Of a stretch of 64,000 nt of DNA, positions 26,094-34,381 are shown piece after piece. Under the pieces are notes generated by a model. It was not told where the DNA came from, did not search any database, and saw only the letters and a program-made list of their open reading frames with translations. The number at the start of each line of letters is the position of its first letter. The first letter of the stretch is position 1. The stretch is from the NCBI RefSeq assembly GCF_037940415.1, contig NZ_CP149798.1, positions 2,538,501 to 2,602,500 of the forward strand, read 5' to 3'. Origin of the DNA: Streptomyces sp. f51 (lineage in GTDB: Bacteria; Actinomycetota; Actinomycetes; Streptomycetales; Streptomycetaceae). The translations under genes and the position numbers were made by a program.

Positions 26094-28349
26094 TCACGGA
26101 CCGGAGAGCCGGAAATCCAGGGCCGTGCACCGGCGTCCCGCGGACACCGTACGCACCGCCTGGCCGATCGCCTTGCGCGAACCGACGAGAACGACCAGCT
26201 TCTTGGCCCGGGTGACCGCCGTGTAGAGCAGATTGCGCTGGAGCATCATCCAGGCGCCCGTGGTCACCGGGATCACCACCGCCGGGTACTCGCTGCCCTG
26301 GGAACGGTGGATCGTCACCGCGTAGGCGTGGGCCAGCTCGTCCAGCTCGTCGAATTCGTACGGCACCTCCTCGTCCTCGTCGGTGCGCACCGTCAGCCGC
26401 TGTTCGACCTGGTCGAGGGAGGTGACGACACCCACCGTGCCGTTGAAGACGCCGTTCTCGCCCTTGTCGTAGTTGTTGCGGATCTGGGTGACCTTGTCGC
26501 CGACCCGGAACACGCGGCCGCCGAACCGCTTCTCGGCGAGGTCCGGGCGGCCGGGGGTGATGGCCTGCTGGAGCAGTCCGTTCAGATGGCCGGCGCCGGC
26601 CGGGCCGCGGTGCATGGGGGCGAGGACCTGGATGTCCCGGCGGGGGTCGAGTCCGAACTTGGCCGGAATCCGCCGGGCCGCCACGTCCACGGTGAGCCGC
26701 CCGGCCTCCTCGGTGTCCTCCTCGACGAAGAGGAAGAAGTCCTTCATGCCGTCGGTGAGCGGGTGCTGCCCGGAGTTGATCCGGTGCGCGTTGGTCACCA
26801 CCCCGGACTGCTGGGCCTGGCGGAAGACCTTGGTCAGGCGCACGGCGGGGACCGGCCCCCGCTCGGCGAGCAGATCGCGCAGCACCTCCCCCGCGCCGAC
26901 GCTCGGCAGCTGGTCCACGTCACCGACGAAGAGCAGATGGGCGCCCGGCGGCACCGCCTTGACCAGCTTGTTGGCGAGCAGCAGGTCGAGCATGGACGCC
27001 TCGTCCACGACCACCAGGTCGGCGTCCAGCGGGCGGTCCCTGTCGTAGGCCGCGTCGCCGCCCGGCTTGAGCTCCAGCAGCCGGTGCACGGTGGAGGCCT
27101 CGGATCCGGTCAGCTCCGCGAGACGCTTGGCGGCGCGGCCGGTGGGCGCCGCGAGGAGCACCTTGGCTCCCTTGGCGCGGGCCAGTTCCACGATCGAGCG
27201 GACCGTGAACGACTTGCCGCAGCCCGGGCCTCCGGTCAGGACCGCGACCTTCTCGGTGAGCGCGAGCCGGACGGCCGCCTCCTGCTCGGGTGCCAGCTCC
27301 GCGCCCGTGCGCCCCTTCAGCCAGGTCAGCGCCCTGTCCCAGACCACGTCACGGAAGCCGGGCATCCGGTCCCGCTCGCTGCGCAGCAGGCGCAGCAGCT
27401 GTGCGGAGAGGGAGAGTTCGGCGCGGTGGAAGGGGACGAGGTAGACCGCCGTCACCGGGTCGCCGCCGTCCGGGCCCGGCACCTTCTCCCGGACGACTCC
27501 GGGGTCCTCGCCCTCCTGCGCGGGGGCCGCCAGCTCGGCCAGGCACTCGATGACCAGGCCGGTGTCGACCTGGAGCAGCTTCACCGCGTCGGCGATCAGC
27601 CGTTCCTCGGGGAGGTAGCAGTGGCCCTGGTCGGTGGACTGGGACAGGGCGTACTGGAGGCCGGCCTTGACGCGCTCGGGGCTGTCGTGCGGGATGCCCA
27701 CGGACTGGGCGATCTTGTCCGCGGTGAGGAAGCCGATGCCCCAGACGTCGGAGGCCAGGCGGTAGGGCTGGTTCCTGACCACCGAGATCGACGCGTCGCC
27801 GTACTTCTTGTAGATGCGGACCGCGATGGAGGTGGAGACCTCCACGGTCTGGAGGAAGAGCATGACCTCCTTGATCGCCTTCTGCTCCTCCCAGGCGTCG
27901 GCGATCCTTCCCGTGCGCTTGGGTCCGAGCCCGGGGACCTCGATGAGCCGTTTCGGCTCCTCCTCGATGATCCGCAGGGTGTCCAGGCCGAAGTGTCCGG
28001 TGATGCGGTCGGCGAAGACCGGTCCGATGCCCTTGACCAGGCCGGAGCCGAGATAGCGGCGGATGCCCTGGACGGTGGCGGGGAGGACCGTCGTGTAGTT
28101 CTCCACGGTGAACTGCTTGCCGTACTGCGGGTGGGAGCCCCAGCGGCCCTCCATGCGCAGGGACTCGCCGACCTGGGCGCCGAGCAGGGAGCCGACGACG
28201 GTGAGCAGATCGCCCGCGCCCCGGCCGGTGTCGACCCGGGCGACCGTGTAGCCGTTCTCCTCGTTGGCGTACGTGATGCGTTCGAGCACGCCTTCGAGCG
28301 TGGCCAGCCGCCGCTCGCCCGTCTGGGCGGCCCCCGCCTGATCGGTCAT
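26094..28349 (-). CDS. recD2: RecD2-type DNA helicase (SF1B)
   Basis: A 751-aa ATP-dependent 5'-3' helicase of the RecD2 family, acting in DNA repair without RecBC. Order: N-terminal OB-like domain (ITYANEENGYTVARVDT), two helix-hairpin-helix segments (YLGSGLVKGIGPVFAD, VPGLGPKRTGRI, DVWGIGFLTADKIA), then motor domains: motif I TGGPGCGKSFT, Ia APTGRAAKRL, II VVVDEASMLD, III FVGDVDQLPSV, IV-VI VFRQ and YAVTIHRSQGSEYP. ATG 28349 begins the conserved protein; the open frame continuing upstream to 29375 is a shadow of another gene. Confidence 0.95.
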   Translation of the reverse strand: MTDQAGAAQTGERRLATLEGVLERITYANEENGYTVARVDTGRGAGDLLTVVGSLLGAQVGESLRMEGRWGSHPQYGKQFTVENYTTVLPATVQGIRRYLGSGLVKGIGPVFADRITGHFGLDTLRIIEEEPKRLIEVPGLGPKRTGRIADAWEEQKAIKEVMLFLQTVEVSTSIAVRIYKKYGDASISVVRNQPYRLASDVWGIGFLTADKIAQSVGIPHDSPERVKAGLQYALSQSTDQGHCYLPEERLIADAVKLLQVDTGLVIECLAELAAPAQEGEDPGVVREKVPGPDGGDPVTAVYLVPFHRAELSLSAQLLRLLRSERDRMPGFRDVVWDRALTWLKGRTGAELAPEQEAAVRLALTEKVAVLTGGPGCGKSFTVRSIVELARAKGAKVLLAAPTGRAAKRLAELTGSEASTVHRLLELKPGGDAAYDRDRPLDADLVVVDEASMLDLLLANKLVKAVPPGAHLLFVGDVDQLPSVGAGEVLRDLLAERGPVPAVRLTKVFRQAQQSGVVTNAHRINSGQHPLTDGMKDFFLFVEEDTEEAGRLTVDVAARRIPAKFGLDPRRDIQVLAPMHRGPAGAGHLNGLLQQAITPGRPDLAEKRFGGRVFRVGDKVTQIRNNYDKGENGVFNGTVGVVTSLDQVEQRLTVRTDEDEEVPYEFDELDELAHAYAVTIHRSQGSEYPAVVIPVTTGAWMMLQRNLLYTAVTRAKKLVVLVGSRKAIGQAVRTVSAGRRCTALDFRLSGP

Positions 28350-28456
28350 GAGCCGACCGTATCGCCCGCCACCGACAGCCCTCCGGCGCCGGGGAGGACT
28401 CACCCGGTCGTGGTCGCGGGAGGCTTCGAGAAGCACGAGAGGTCCCGGACACGTTT

Positions 28457-28488
28457 CGAGGGGCCCGGTCCGTCGACCGGGCCCCTCG
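28457..28488. terminator. perfect 13-bp hairpin
   Basis: CGAGGGGCCCGGT (28457-28469) and ACCGGGCCCCTCG (28476-28488) form a perfect stem with a 6-base loop. It lies between the sugar operon end and the recD2 start, about 130 bp past the former; likely the operon terminator. Confidence 0.65.
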
Positions 28489-28618
28489 GTTTCCCCTCCC
28501 GTATCAGAACCCCCGCGATCCCCCCGGATCCCCCTCCAAAGGTCCTGATGCCACGTACGACCGACGAGGTCCCGGAAGGGTTGTACGCACTTCTCAAGAT
28601 TTTTTCGGGGAGTCGGGG

Positions 28619-29449
28619 TCAGCCGGCGTGCTCCGCGAAACGGGCCGCCGTCTCCGCCAGCACCTCGTGTCCGTCCCTGGCCCACAGGCGCCGGTTGAAG
28701 AGCTCGACCTCGACGGGCCCGGTGTAGCCCGCCGCCTCGACCAGGGCACACCAGGCGCGGAGGTCGACCGAGCCGTCGCCGAGCTGACCCCGGCCGTCGA
28801 GCACGCCCGCGGGAAGCGGGGTGGTCCAGTCGGCGAGCTGGAAGGCGTGGATACGGCCCCCCGCCCCGGCGCGCGCGATCTGCGCGGGGGCGGTGTCGTC
28901 CCACCACAGGTGGTACGTGTCGACGGTGACGCCCGCCTGGTCGGCGGGGAGGCGTTCCACGAGGTCCAGGGCCTGGGCGAGGGTGGAGACCACACAGCGG
29001 TCGGCCGCGTACATGGGGTGGAGCGGTTCGACGGCGAGGCGCACCCCGTGCGCGGCGGCGTACGGGCCCAGTTCGCCGAGCGCGTCGGCGATCCGCTCCC
29101 GGGCGCCGCGCAGGTCCTTCGATCCGGTCGGCAGACCGCCGGAGACGAGGACGAGCGTGTCGGTGCCGAGGGCCGCGGCCTCGTCGACGGCGGCCCTGTT
29201 GTCGTCCAGGGACCGCCGGCGCTCCCCCGGGTCGATCGCCGTGAGGAAGCCGCCCCGGCACAGGGTGGTGACGGCCAGGCCCGCGTCGCGCACGAGCCGC
29301 GCGGTGGCGTCCAGGCCGTACGAGCGCACGGGTTCCCGCCACAGGCCGACACCCGGGATGCCCAACTCCCAGCACCCTGACACCAGTTCGGGCAGGGACA
29401 GCTGTCGGACCGTCATCTGGTTGACGGAGAGACGGGCGAGGGCGTTCAC
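28619..29449 (-). CDS. sugar phosphate isomerase/epimerase (TIM barrel)
   Basis: A 276-aa xylose-isomerase-like TIM barrel. Pattern: VGLWREPV, LVLVSGGLP, LAVEPLHPMYAADRCVV (metal Glu), VTVDTYHLWWDD (Asp/His) and VEVELFNRR (Glu), giving the divalent-metal site of the AP endonuclease 2 superfamily. Probably an isomerase or epimerase of a keto-sugar. The GTG at 29449 overlaps the DUF993 stop (GTGA), so it is the third gene of the operon downstream of the LacI-regulated promoter. Substrate unknown. Confidence 0.85.
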   Translation of the reverse strand: MNALARLSVNQMTVRQLSLPELVSGCWELGIPGVGLWREPVRSYGLDATARLVRDAGLAVTTLCRGGFLTAIDPGERRRSLDDNRAAVDEAAALGTDTLVLVSGGLPTGSKDLRGARERIADALGELGPYAAAHGVRLAVEPLHPMYAADRCVVSTLAQALDLVERLPADQAGVTVDTYHLWWDDTAPAQIARAGAGGRIHAFQLADWTTPLPAGVLDGRGQLGDGSVDLRAWCALVEAAGYTGPVEVELFNRRLWARDGHEVLAETAARFAEHAG

Positions 29450-30603
29450 GCGGGAACCCCGTACAGGGCGAGCAGGGTCCTCATCCGGGCCTCGGCGCGT
29501 TCCGGATCGGGGAACAGGCCCAGCAGGTCGGCCAGTTCGTAGGCGCGGGCGAGGTGCGGCAGGGAGCGCGCCGACTGGAGGCCGCCCACCATCGCGAAGT
29601 GCTCCTGGTGGCCAGCGAGCCAGGCCAGCAGGACGACTCCCGTCTTGTAGAAGCGGGTCGGGGGCCGGAAGAGATGCCGGGCCAACTCGACGGTCGGATC
29701 GAGGAGTTCACGGAATCCCCCGGTGTCCCCGGTGTCCAGGGCGCGCACCGCCCGCGCGGCGAGCGGGGCGAGCGGGTCGAAGACGCCGAGCAGCGCGTGG
29801 CTGAACCCGTGTCCGTCGCCCGCGATCAGCTCGGGGTAGCCGAAGTCGTCACCGGTGTAGCAGCGGACACCGTCGGGGAGGCGGCGGCGCAGGGCGACCT
29901 CCCGGCGGGCGTCCAGCAGGGAGATCTTGACGCCGTCCACCTTGTCCGGGTGGGCGGCGATCACCTCCAGGAACACCTCCGTCGCCGTGTCCGGGTCGTC
30001 CGATCCCCAGTAGCCCTCAAGGGCAGGGTCGAACATCGGGCCGAGCCAGTGCAGGATCACCGGTCCCGCGGACTGGCGCAGGAGATGGCCGTAGACGTCG
30101 AGGTAGTCCTCGGGTCCGGTGGCGGCGCGGGCGAGCGCGCGAGAGGCCATGAGGACCGGCTGCGCGCCCGACTCCTCGACGAGGGCGAGCTGTTCCTCGT
30201 ACGCGGCCCGTACGTCGGCGAGCGCGGCCGGGCCGGTGAGCTGGTCCGTGCCGGCTCCGCAGGCGATCCGGCCGCCGGTGGCCGCGGCCTCGGCCGAGGA
30301 TCTGCGGATCAGTTCGGCGGCCCCGGCCCAGTCCAGGCCCATGCCCCGCTGGGAGGTGTCCATGGCCTCGGCGACCGCGAGGCCGTGCGACCACAGATGG
30401 CGCCTGAAGGCGAGCGTGGCGTCCCAGTCGACGGCGGCGGGCGAGCCGGGCGAGACGTCCGCGTACGGGTCGGCGACGACATGGGCGGCCGCGAAGACCG
30501 TACGGGAGGTGAGGGGCGGGCCGGCCGGGAGGAGGGCGAGGGGCTCCGTGCGGGGCTCGTGGGTCCGCAACCGGCCTTCCGCGTCCGGGAGTCGGAGGGT
30601 CAC
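29446..30603 (-). CDS. DUF993 family protein (DHDPS-like aldolase fold)
   Basis: A 385-aa member of DUF993, usually named dihydrodipicolinate-synthase-family protein. Visible: WDATLAFRRHLWSHGLAVAEAMDTSQRGMGLDW near residue 60-95, GRIACGAGTDQL, ILHWLGPMFDP, VDGVKISLLD (candidate Schiff-base Lys) and YTGDDFGYPELI. The fold suggests a lyase or aldolase acting on a keto-acid. It starts at a GTG (30603) overlapping the oxidoreductase stop and is coupled on both sides. No DUF993 member I know of has a firmly established reaction, so function is open. Confidence 0.85.
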   Translation of the reverse strand: MTLRLPDAEGRLRTHEPRTEPLALLPAGPPLTSRTVFAAAHVVADPYADVSPGSPAAVDWDATLAFRRHLWSHGLAVAEAMDTSQRGMGLDWAGAAELIRRSSAEAAATGGRIACGAGTDQLTGPAALADVRAAYEEQLALVEESGAQPVLMASRALARAATGPEDYLDVYGHLLRQSAGPVILHWLGPMFDPALEGYWGSDDPDTATEVFLEVIAAHPDKVDGVKISLLDARREVALRRRLPDGVRCYTGDDFGYPELIAGDGHGFSHALLGVFDPLAPLAARAVRALDTGDTGGFRELLDPTVELARHLFRPPTRFYKTGVVLLAWLAGHQEHFAMVGGLQSARSLPHLARAYELADLLGLFPDPERAEARMRTLLALYGVPA

Positions 30604-31751
30604 AGGGCGACCTCCGGCACGTCGAGCCGGCGGCCCTCGGCCGAGGATCTCAGCCCCAGTTCGGCGAGCTGGACGCCGCGGGCACCGGCGAGGAGGTCCC
30701 AGCGGTAGGGGGCGCCGGTGTGGACGTGCCGCAGGAACAGCTCCCACTGCGCCTTGAAGCCGTTGTCGAACTCGGTGTTGTCGGGAACCTCCTGCCACTG
30801 GTCGCGGAAGGAGCAGCCGGCCGGGAGGTCCGGGTTCCAGACCGGTCTCGGGGTCGAACCACGGTGCTGGACACGGCAGTCGCGCAGTCCGGCGACGGCC
30901 GATCCCTCGGTGCCGTCGACCTGGAACTCCACGAGTTCGTCGCGGTTGACGCGCACGGTCCAGGAGGAGTTGATCTGGGCGATCGCGCCGCCCTCCAGTT
31001 CGAAGATGCCGTAGGCGGCGTCGTCGGCCGTGGCGTCGTAGGGCCTGCCGTGTTCGTCCCAGCGCCGCGGGACGTGGGTGGCGGTGAGCGCCTGCACCGA
31101 GGTGACCCGGCCGAACAGCTCGTGCAGGACGTACTCCCAGTGCGGGAACATGTCGACGACGATCCCGCCGCCGTCCTCGGCGCGGTAGTTCCAGGAGGGC
31201 CGCTGGGCGCTCTGCCAGTCGCCCTCGAAGACCCAGTAGCCGAACTCCCCGCGGGCGGACAGGATCCGGCCGAAGAAGCCGCCGTCGACCAGCCGCTTCA
31301 GTTTGAGCAGGCCGGGGAGGAAGAGCTTGTCCTGGACGACGCCGTGCCTGACGCCCGCCGCGTCGGCGAGACGGGCCAGTTCGAGGGCCGCGCCGAACCC
31401 GGCGGCGGTCGGCTTCTCGGTGTAGACGTGCTTGCCCGCGGCGACGGCCTTCCTGAGGGCCTCCTCGCGGGCGGAGGTCACCTGCGCGTCGAAGTAGACG
31501 TCGACGGAGGGATCGGCGAGCACCGCGTCCAGGTCCGTCGACCAGTGGTCCAGGCCGTAGCGCTCGGCGAGCGCCTTCAGGGCGTCCCCGCGGCGGCCGA
31601 CGAGGACGGGCTCGGGCCACAGCGCGGTGCCGTCGCCGAGATCGAGTCCGCCCTGGTCGCGCAGGGCGAGGATCGAGCGGACGAGGTGCTGGTGGTGGCC
31701 CATGCGTCCCGTCACGCCGTTCATGGCGATCCGCACCGTCTTGCGTGTCAC
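30600..31751 (-). CDS. Gfo/Idh/MocA-family oxidoreductase
   Basis: A 383-aa NAD(P)-dependent sugar dehydrogenase. N-terminal Rossmann fold (MNGVTGRMGHHQHL), the family EKP motif in HVYTEKPTAAG, then the C-terminal substrate domain with GGGIVVDMFPHWEYVL (catalytic Asp/His region). The GTG at 31751 follows GGAGG by 7 bases. It is the first gene of the operon with DUF993 and the TIM-barrel isomerase and diverges from the LacI gene. It probably oxidises a sugar or cyclitol. Confidence 0.9.
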   Translation of the reverse strand: MTRKTVRIAMNGVTGRMGHHQHLVRSILALRDQGGLDLGDGTALWPEPVLVGRRGDALKALAERYGLDHWSTDLDAVLADPSVDVYFDAQVTSAREEALRKAVAAGKHVYTEKPTAAGFGAALELARLADAAGVRHGVVQDKLFLPGLLKLKRLVDGGFFGRILSARGEFGYWVFEGDWQSAQRPSWNYRAEDGGGIVVDMFPHWEYVLHELFGRVTSVQALTATHVPRRWDEHGRPYDATADDAAYGIFELEGGAIAQINSSWTVRVNRDELVEFQVDGTEGSAVAGLRDCRVQHRGSTPRPVWNPDLPAGCSFRDQWQEVPDNTEFDNGFKAQWELFLRHVHTGAPYRWDLLAGARGVQLAELGLRSSAEGRRLDVPEVAL

Positions 31752-31804
31752 GTCGTTGCCTCCGTACGCCTCGGGCGTCGCGCGCACGTCCAGGTGAACA
31801 CGAC

Positions 31805-31818
31805 AGCAAGCGCTTTCT
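31805..31818. promoter_or_regulatory. LacI-family operator (AAGCGCTT core)
   Basis: AGCAAGCGCTTTCT contains the 8-bp palindrome AAGCGCTT with a central CG, the hallmark of LacI/GalR-family and cre-type operators. It lies 54 bp before the oxidoreductase start, where the divergent LacI protein would repress. Confidence 0.75.
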
Positions 31819-31875
31819 GAGCAGAAAGAAGCTAGCCTCTGCGCAGCGGTGCGGACAAGACCACCGCGAAGGCGA

Positions 31876-31897
31876 GTTGTTCGAGGGGGCGAACAAC
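31876..31897. promoter_or_regulatory. 8-bp inverted repeat, second operator candidate
   Basis: GTTGTTCG and CGAACAAC are perfect complements around AGGGGG. The right arm overlaps the likely -35 of the LacI gene, suggesting autoregulation or a second regulator. Confidence 0.5.
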
Positions 31898-32065
31898 GGA
31901 GGCCGATGGCCGTATGGTCTGCACGGACCCTGCCCACAGAAAGCGGCGCACCCGGCCTTCGACTCCGTGTTCGACGCCGTTCGACGAGACATGACGGGCA
32001 CGACGGCGTACGGGACGTACGACCCGAACGACTGGTACGACAAGGCGCGACCGGAGGACGACGAG

Positions 32066-33115
32066 ATGACGGTGACCCTGGCGGACGTGGCGGCCCGCGC
32101 GCAGGTCTCTCCCGCGACGGTGTCGCGCGTACTGAACGGGAACTACCCCGTGGCCTCCTCGACGCGCGAGCGGGTGCTGCGCGCGGTGGACGAGCTGGAC
32201 TACGTGCTGAACGGGCCGGCGAGTTCGCTGGCCGCGGCGACCTCCGACCTCGTCGGCATCCTGGTCAACGACATCGCCGACCCCTTCTTCGGGATCATGG
32301 CGGCGGCGATCCAGTCGGAGATCGTCGGGCCCGGGGGGCGCGCGGGCGGCGAACGGCTCGGGGTCGTCTGCAACACCGGCGGCTCCCCGGAGCGCGAACT
32401 CACCTATCTCACGCTCCTCCAGCGCCAGCGCGCCGCCGCGGTCGTGCTCACCGGCGGCGCGATAGAGGACACCGCCCACGCGGACGCCGTCGCCGCCAAG
32501 CTGCGCAAGCTGACGGAGGCGGGCACCCGGGTCGTGCTGTGCGGACGGCCGCCCGCGCCGGAGGCGCCCCGGGCGATCGCGCTCACCTTCGACAACCGGG
32601 GCGGCGGCAGGCAGCTGACCGAGCACCTGATCGGTCTCGGCCACCGGCGGCTCGGGTACATCGCGGGCCCCGGGGAGCGCACGACGACCCGCCACCGGCT
32701 GGAGGGGCACCGGGCCGCGCTCGACGCCCACGGCATCGAGGACGATCCGCGGCGCACCGTGCACGGCCGCTACGACCGCCGGTCCGGTTACGAGGCCACC
32801 CTCGAACTCCTGCGCCGGGACCCGTCGTTGACGGCCGTCGTCGCCGCGAACGACACCGTCGCGCTCGGCGCCTGTGCCGCCCTGCGGGACTCCGGGATGC
32901 GGATCCCCCACGACGTGTCCGTCGCGGGCTTCGACGATCTGCCGTTCAGCATCGACGCGGTGCCGGCCCTCACGACCGTACGGCTGCCGCTCTCCGAGGC
33001 GGGCGCCCGCGCCGGCCGGATCGCCATGAGCCGCGAGGAGCCGCCGCCGGGCGGGATCGCCACGGTGCGCGGGGAGTTGATGGTGCGGGGGTCAACCGCG
33101 GGCCCCCGCGACTGA
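32066..33115 (+). CDS. LacI-family transcriptional regulator
   Basis: A 349-aa LacI/GalR repressor. N-terminal HTH: VTLADVAARAQVSPATVSRVLNG with the hinge helix near NGPASSLAAATSD; then a periplasmic-binding-like sensor (VGILVNDIADPFFG, TFDNRGGGRQ, GHRRLGYIAG, ANDTVALG, SVAGFDDL). The ATG at 32066 gives the standard N-terminus; upstream open frame is intergenic. It likely controls the divergent oxidoreductase-DUF993-isomerase operon in response to its sugar. A perfect terminator follows. Confidence 0.93.
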   Translation: MTVTLADVAARAQVSPATVSRVLNGNYPVASSTRERVLRAVDELDYVLNGPASSLAAATSDLVGILVNDIADPFFGIMAAAIQSEIVGPGGRAGGERLGVVCNTGGSPERELTYLTLLQRQRAAAVVLTGGAIEDTAHADAVAAKLRKLTEAGTRVVLCGRPPAPEAPRAIALTFDNRGGGRQLTEHLIGLGHRRLGYIAGPGERTTTRHRLEGHRAALDAHGIEDDPRRTVHGRYDRRSGYEATLELLRRDPSLTAVVAANDTVALGACAALRDSGMRIPHDVSVAGFDDLPFSIDAVPALTTVRLPLSEAGARAGRIAMSREEPPPGGIATVRGELMVRGSTAGPRD

Positions 33116-33120
33116 CCTCC

Positions 33121-33154
33121 CCCGCGCCGCTCCGCCTGGGCGGAGCGGCGCGGG
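33121..33154 (+). terminator. 16-bp hairpin after the LacI gene
   Basis: CCCGCGCCGCTCCGCC and its exact complement flank a 2-base centre, starting 6 bases past the stop. Strong terminator without a T-run. Confidence 0.8.
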
Positions 33155-33245
33155 CGGCCTATGCTCGGGACGTGTCCCGAACGGGCCGGACCACCGGGCC
33201 GGGCAGGCCATCGCGACCCTGTGCAGCCGACCTCCGGGACCGATC

Positions 33246-34178
33246 ATGACCGTCCAGGACATCCGCTCCTTCAGCCGCTTGTGCACGGACGTCGTCGGCG
33301 CGCTCGACCCCGGCCGCCACCCGGACGCGCCGTACACGCCGGCCGAGTCCCGCGTCCTGTACGAACTGGCGCGCGCGCCCGCGTCCGACGCCGTCGACCC
33401 ACTGGCCGAACTCCCGCTGGACGGCGGCCGCTTGGCCCGGATCCTGGACACGTTCGAGCAGGACGGGCTGGTGGAGCGCGCCGCGTCGGAGGACCCCGCG
33501 CCCCGCCGGATCACGCTCACCGCGCGCGGCCTGGAGGCCGCCGCGCTGCTGGACGAGCGGGCCCACGAGCGTGCCGTCGCCCTGCTGGCGGCCCTGCCGC
33601 CGGCGGACCGGCCGCGGCTGGCGGAGGCGATGCGCACGGTGCGCACGCTCCTGGGCGACGCGCGGACCGCACCGCGCCCCGAGGACGTCCTGCTGCGCGA
33701 GCCGGGCCCCGGCGACCTCGGCTGGATCGTGCAGCGCAACGCGGCGCTCTACGCGGCCGAGTACGGCTGGAACACCGACTACGAGGGGCTGGTCGCGCGG
33801 ATCGTCGCCGACTTCGCCGAGGACCACGACCCGCACCTGGAGCGGGTGTGGATCGCCGAGCTCGACGGGCGGCCCGTCGGGTGCGTGATGTGCGTACGGG
33901 ACGACGCTCCCGGCACCGCCCGCCTGCGGCTGCTGCTGGTGGAGCCCGAGGCGCGGGGTCTCGGCGTCGGCGACCGCCTCGTCGGGGCCGTCACCGGCTT
34001 CGCCCGTGGCGTCGGCTACCACGATCTCGTCCTGTGGACCAACGACGTCCTGGCCGCAGCCGGGCGGATCTACCGGCGCCACGGTTTCACCCTCGTGGGC
34101 GAGAAGCCGCACCGGTCCTTCGGCGTGGATCTGACCGGCCAGGACTGGCGTCTCGACCTGCGTGCCGGGCTGGACTGA
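33246..34178 (+). CDS. MarR-type HTH fused to GNAT acetyltransferase
   Basis: A 310-aa two-domain protein. Residues 1-140: MarR-like winged helix (SFSRLCTDVVGAL, PAESRVLYELA, LDGGRLARILDTFEQDGLVERA, RRITLTARG). Residues 150-310: GNAT domain with LLLVEPEARGLGVGDRLV (acetyl-CoA loop) and GYHDLVLWTNDVLAAAGRIYRRHGFTLVGE. Such fusions are widespread in actinomycetes, but targets and acceptor are rarely known; one idea is that acetylation of a toxin or metabolite and gene control are linked. Monocistronic, with its own ATG at 33246. Confidence 0.9.
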   Translation: MTVQDIRSFSRLCTDVVGALDPGRHPDAPYTPAESRVLYELARAPASDAVDPLAELPLDGGRLARILDTFEQDGLVERAASEDPAPRRITLTARGLEAAALLDERAHERAVALLAALPPADRPRLAEAMRTVRTLLGDARTAPRPEDVLLREPGPGDLGWIVQRNAALYAAEYGWNTDYEGLVARIVADFAEDHDPHLERVWIAELDGRPVGCVMCVRDDAPGTARLRLLLVEPEARGLGVGDRLVGAVTGFARGVGYHDLVLWTNDVLAAAGRIYRRHGFTLVGEKPHRSFGVDLTGQDWRLDLRAGLD

Positions 34179-34381
34179 CACGGGCGGCGGCGGCCCGCAC
34201 CGGAGCCTCCCGGGAGCCGCACGGACGTCCGGGTGTCCGGAGTCCGGACAATGCGTCCGCGCGCTGAACGAAGCCGCTTCGCAGAGTTAACGCAAACACC
34301 TACCGTACGGAACCGCTCACGCAACCTGGGCGGGAGACCGTATTCCCCCAAGTAACCCATCTTCAGGGGGAGTTGGCATAT

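Larger units (their letters stand above)
31752..32065. promoter_or_regulatory. divergent promoter region, sugar operon and lacI-type gene
   Basis: The 314-bp gap holds two operator candidates (31805-31818 and 31876-31897) and a possible LacI-gene promoter: CGAACA (31890-31895), 17 bases, TATGGT (31913-31918). The plus-strand frame open through it (from 31745) is not coding in character before 32066. Confidence 0.55.

Noticed and set aside
25884..28727. 947-codon plus-strand frame opposite recD2
   Set aside because: Shadow of the helicase gene; composition typical of antisense GC frames.
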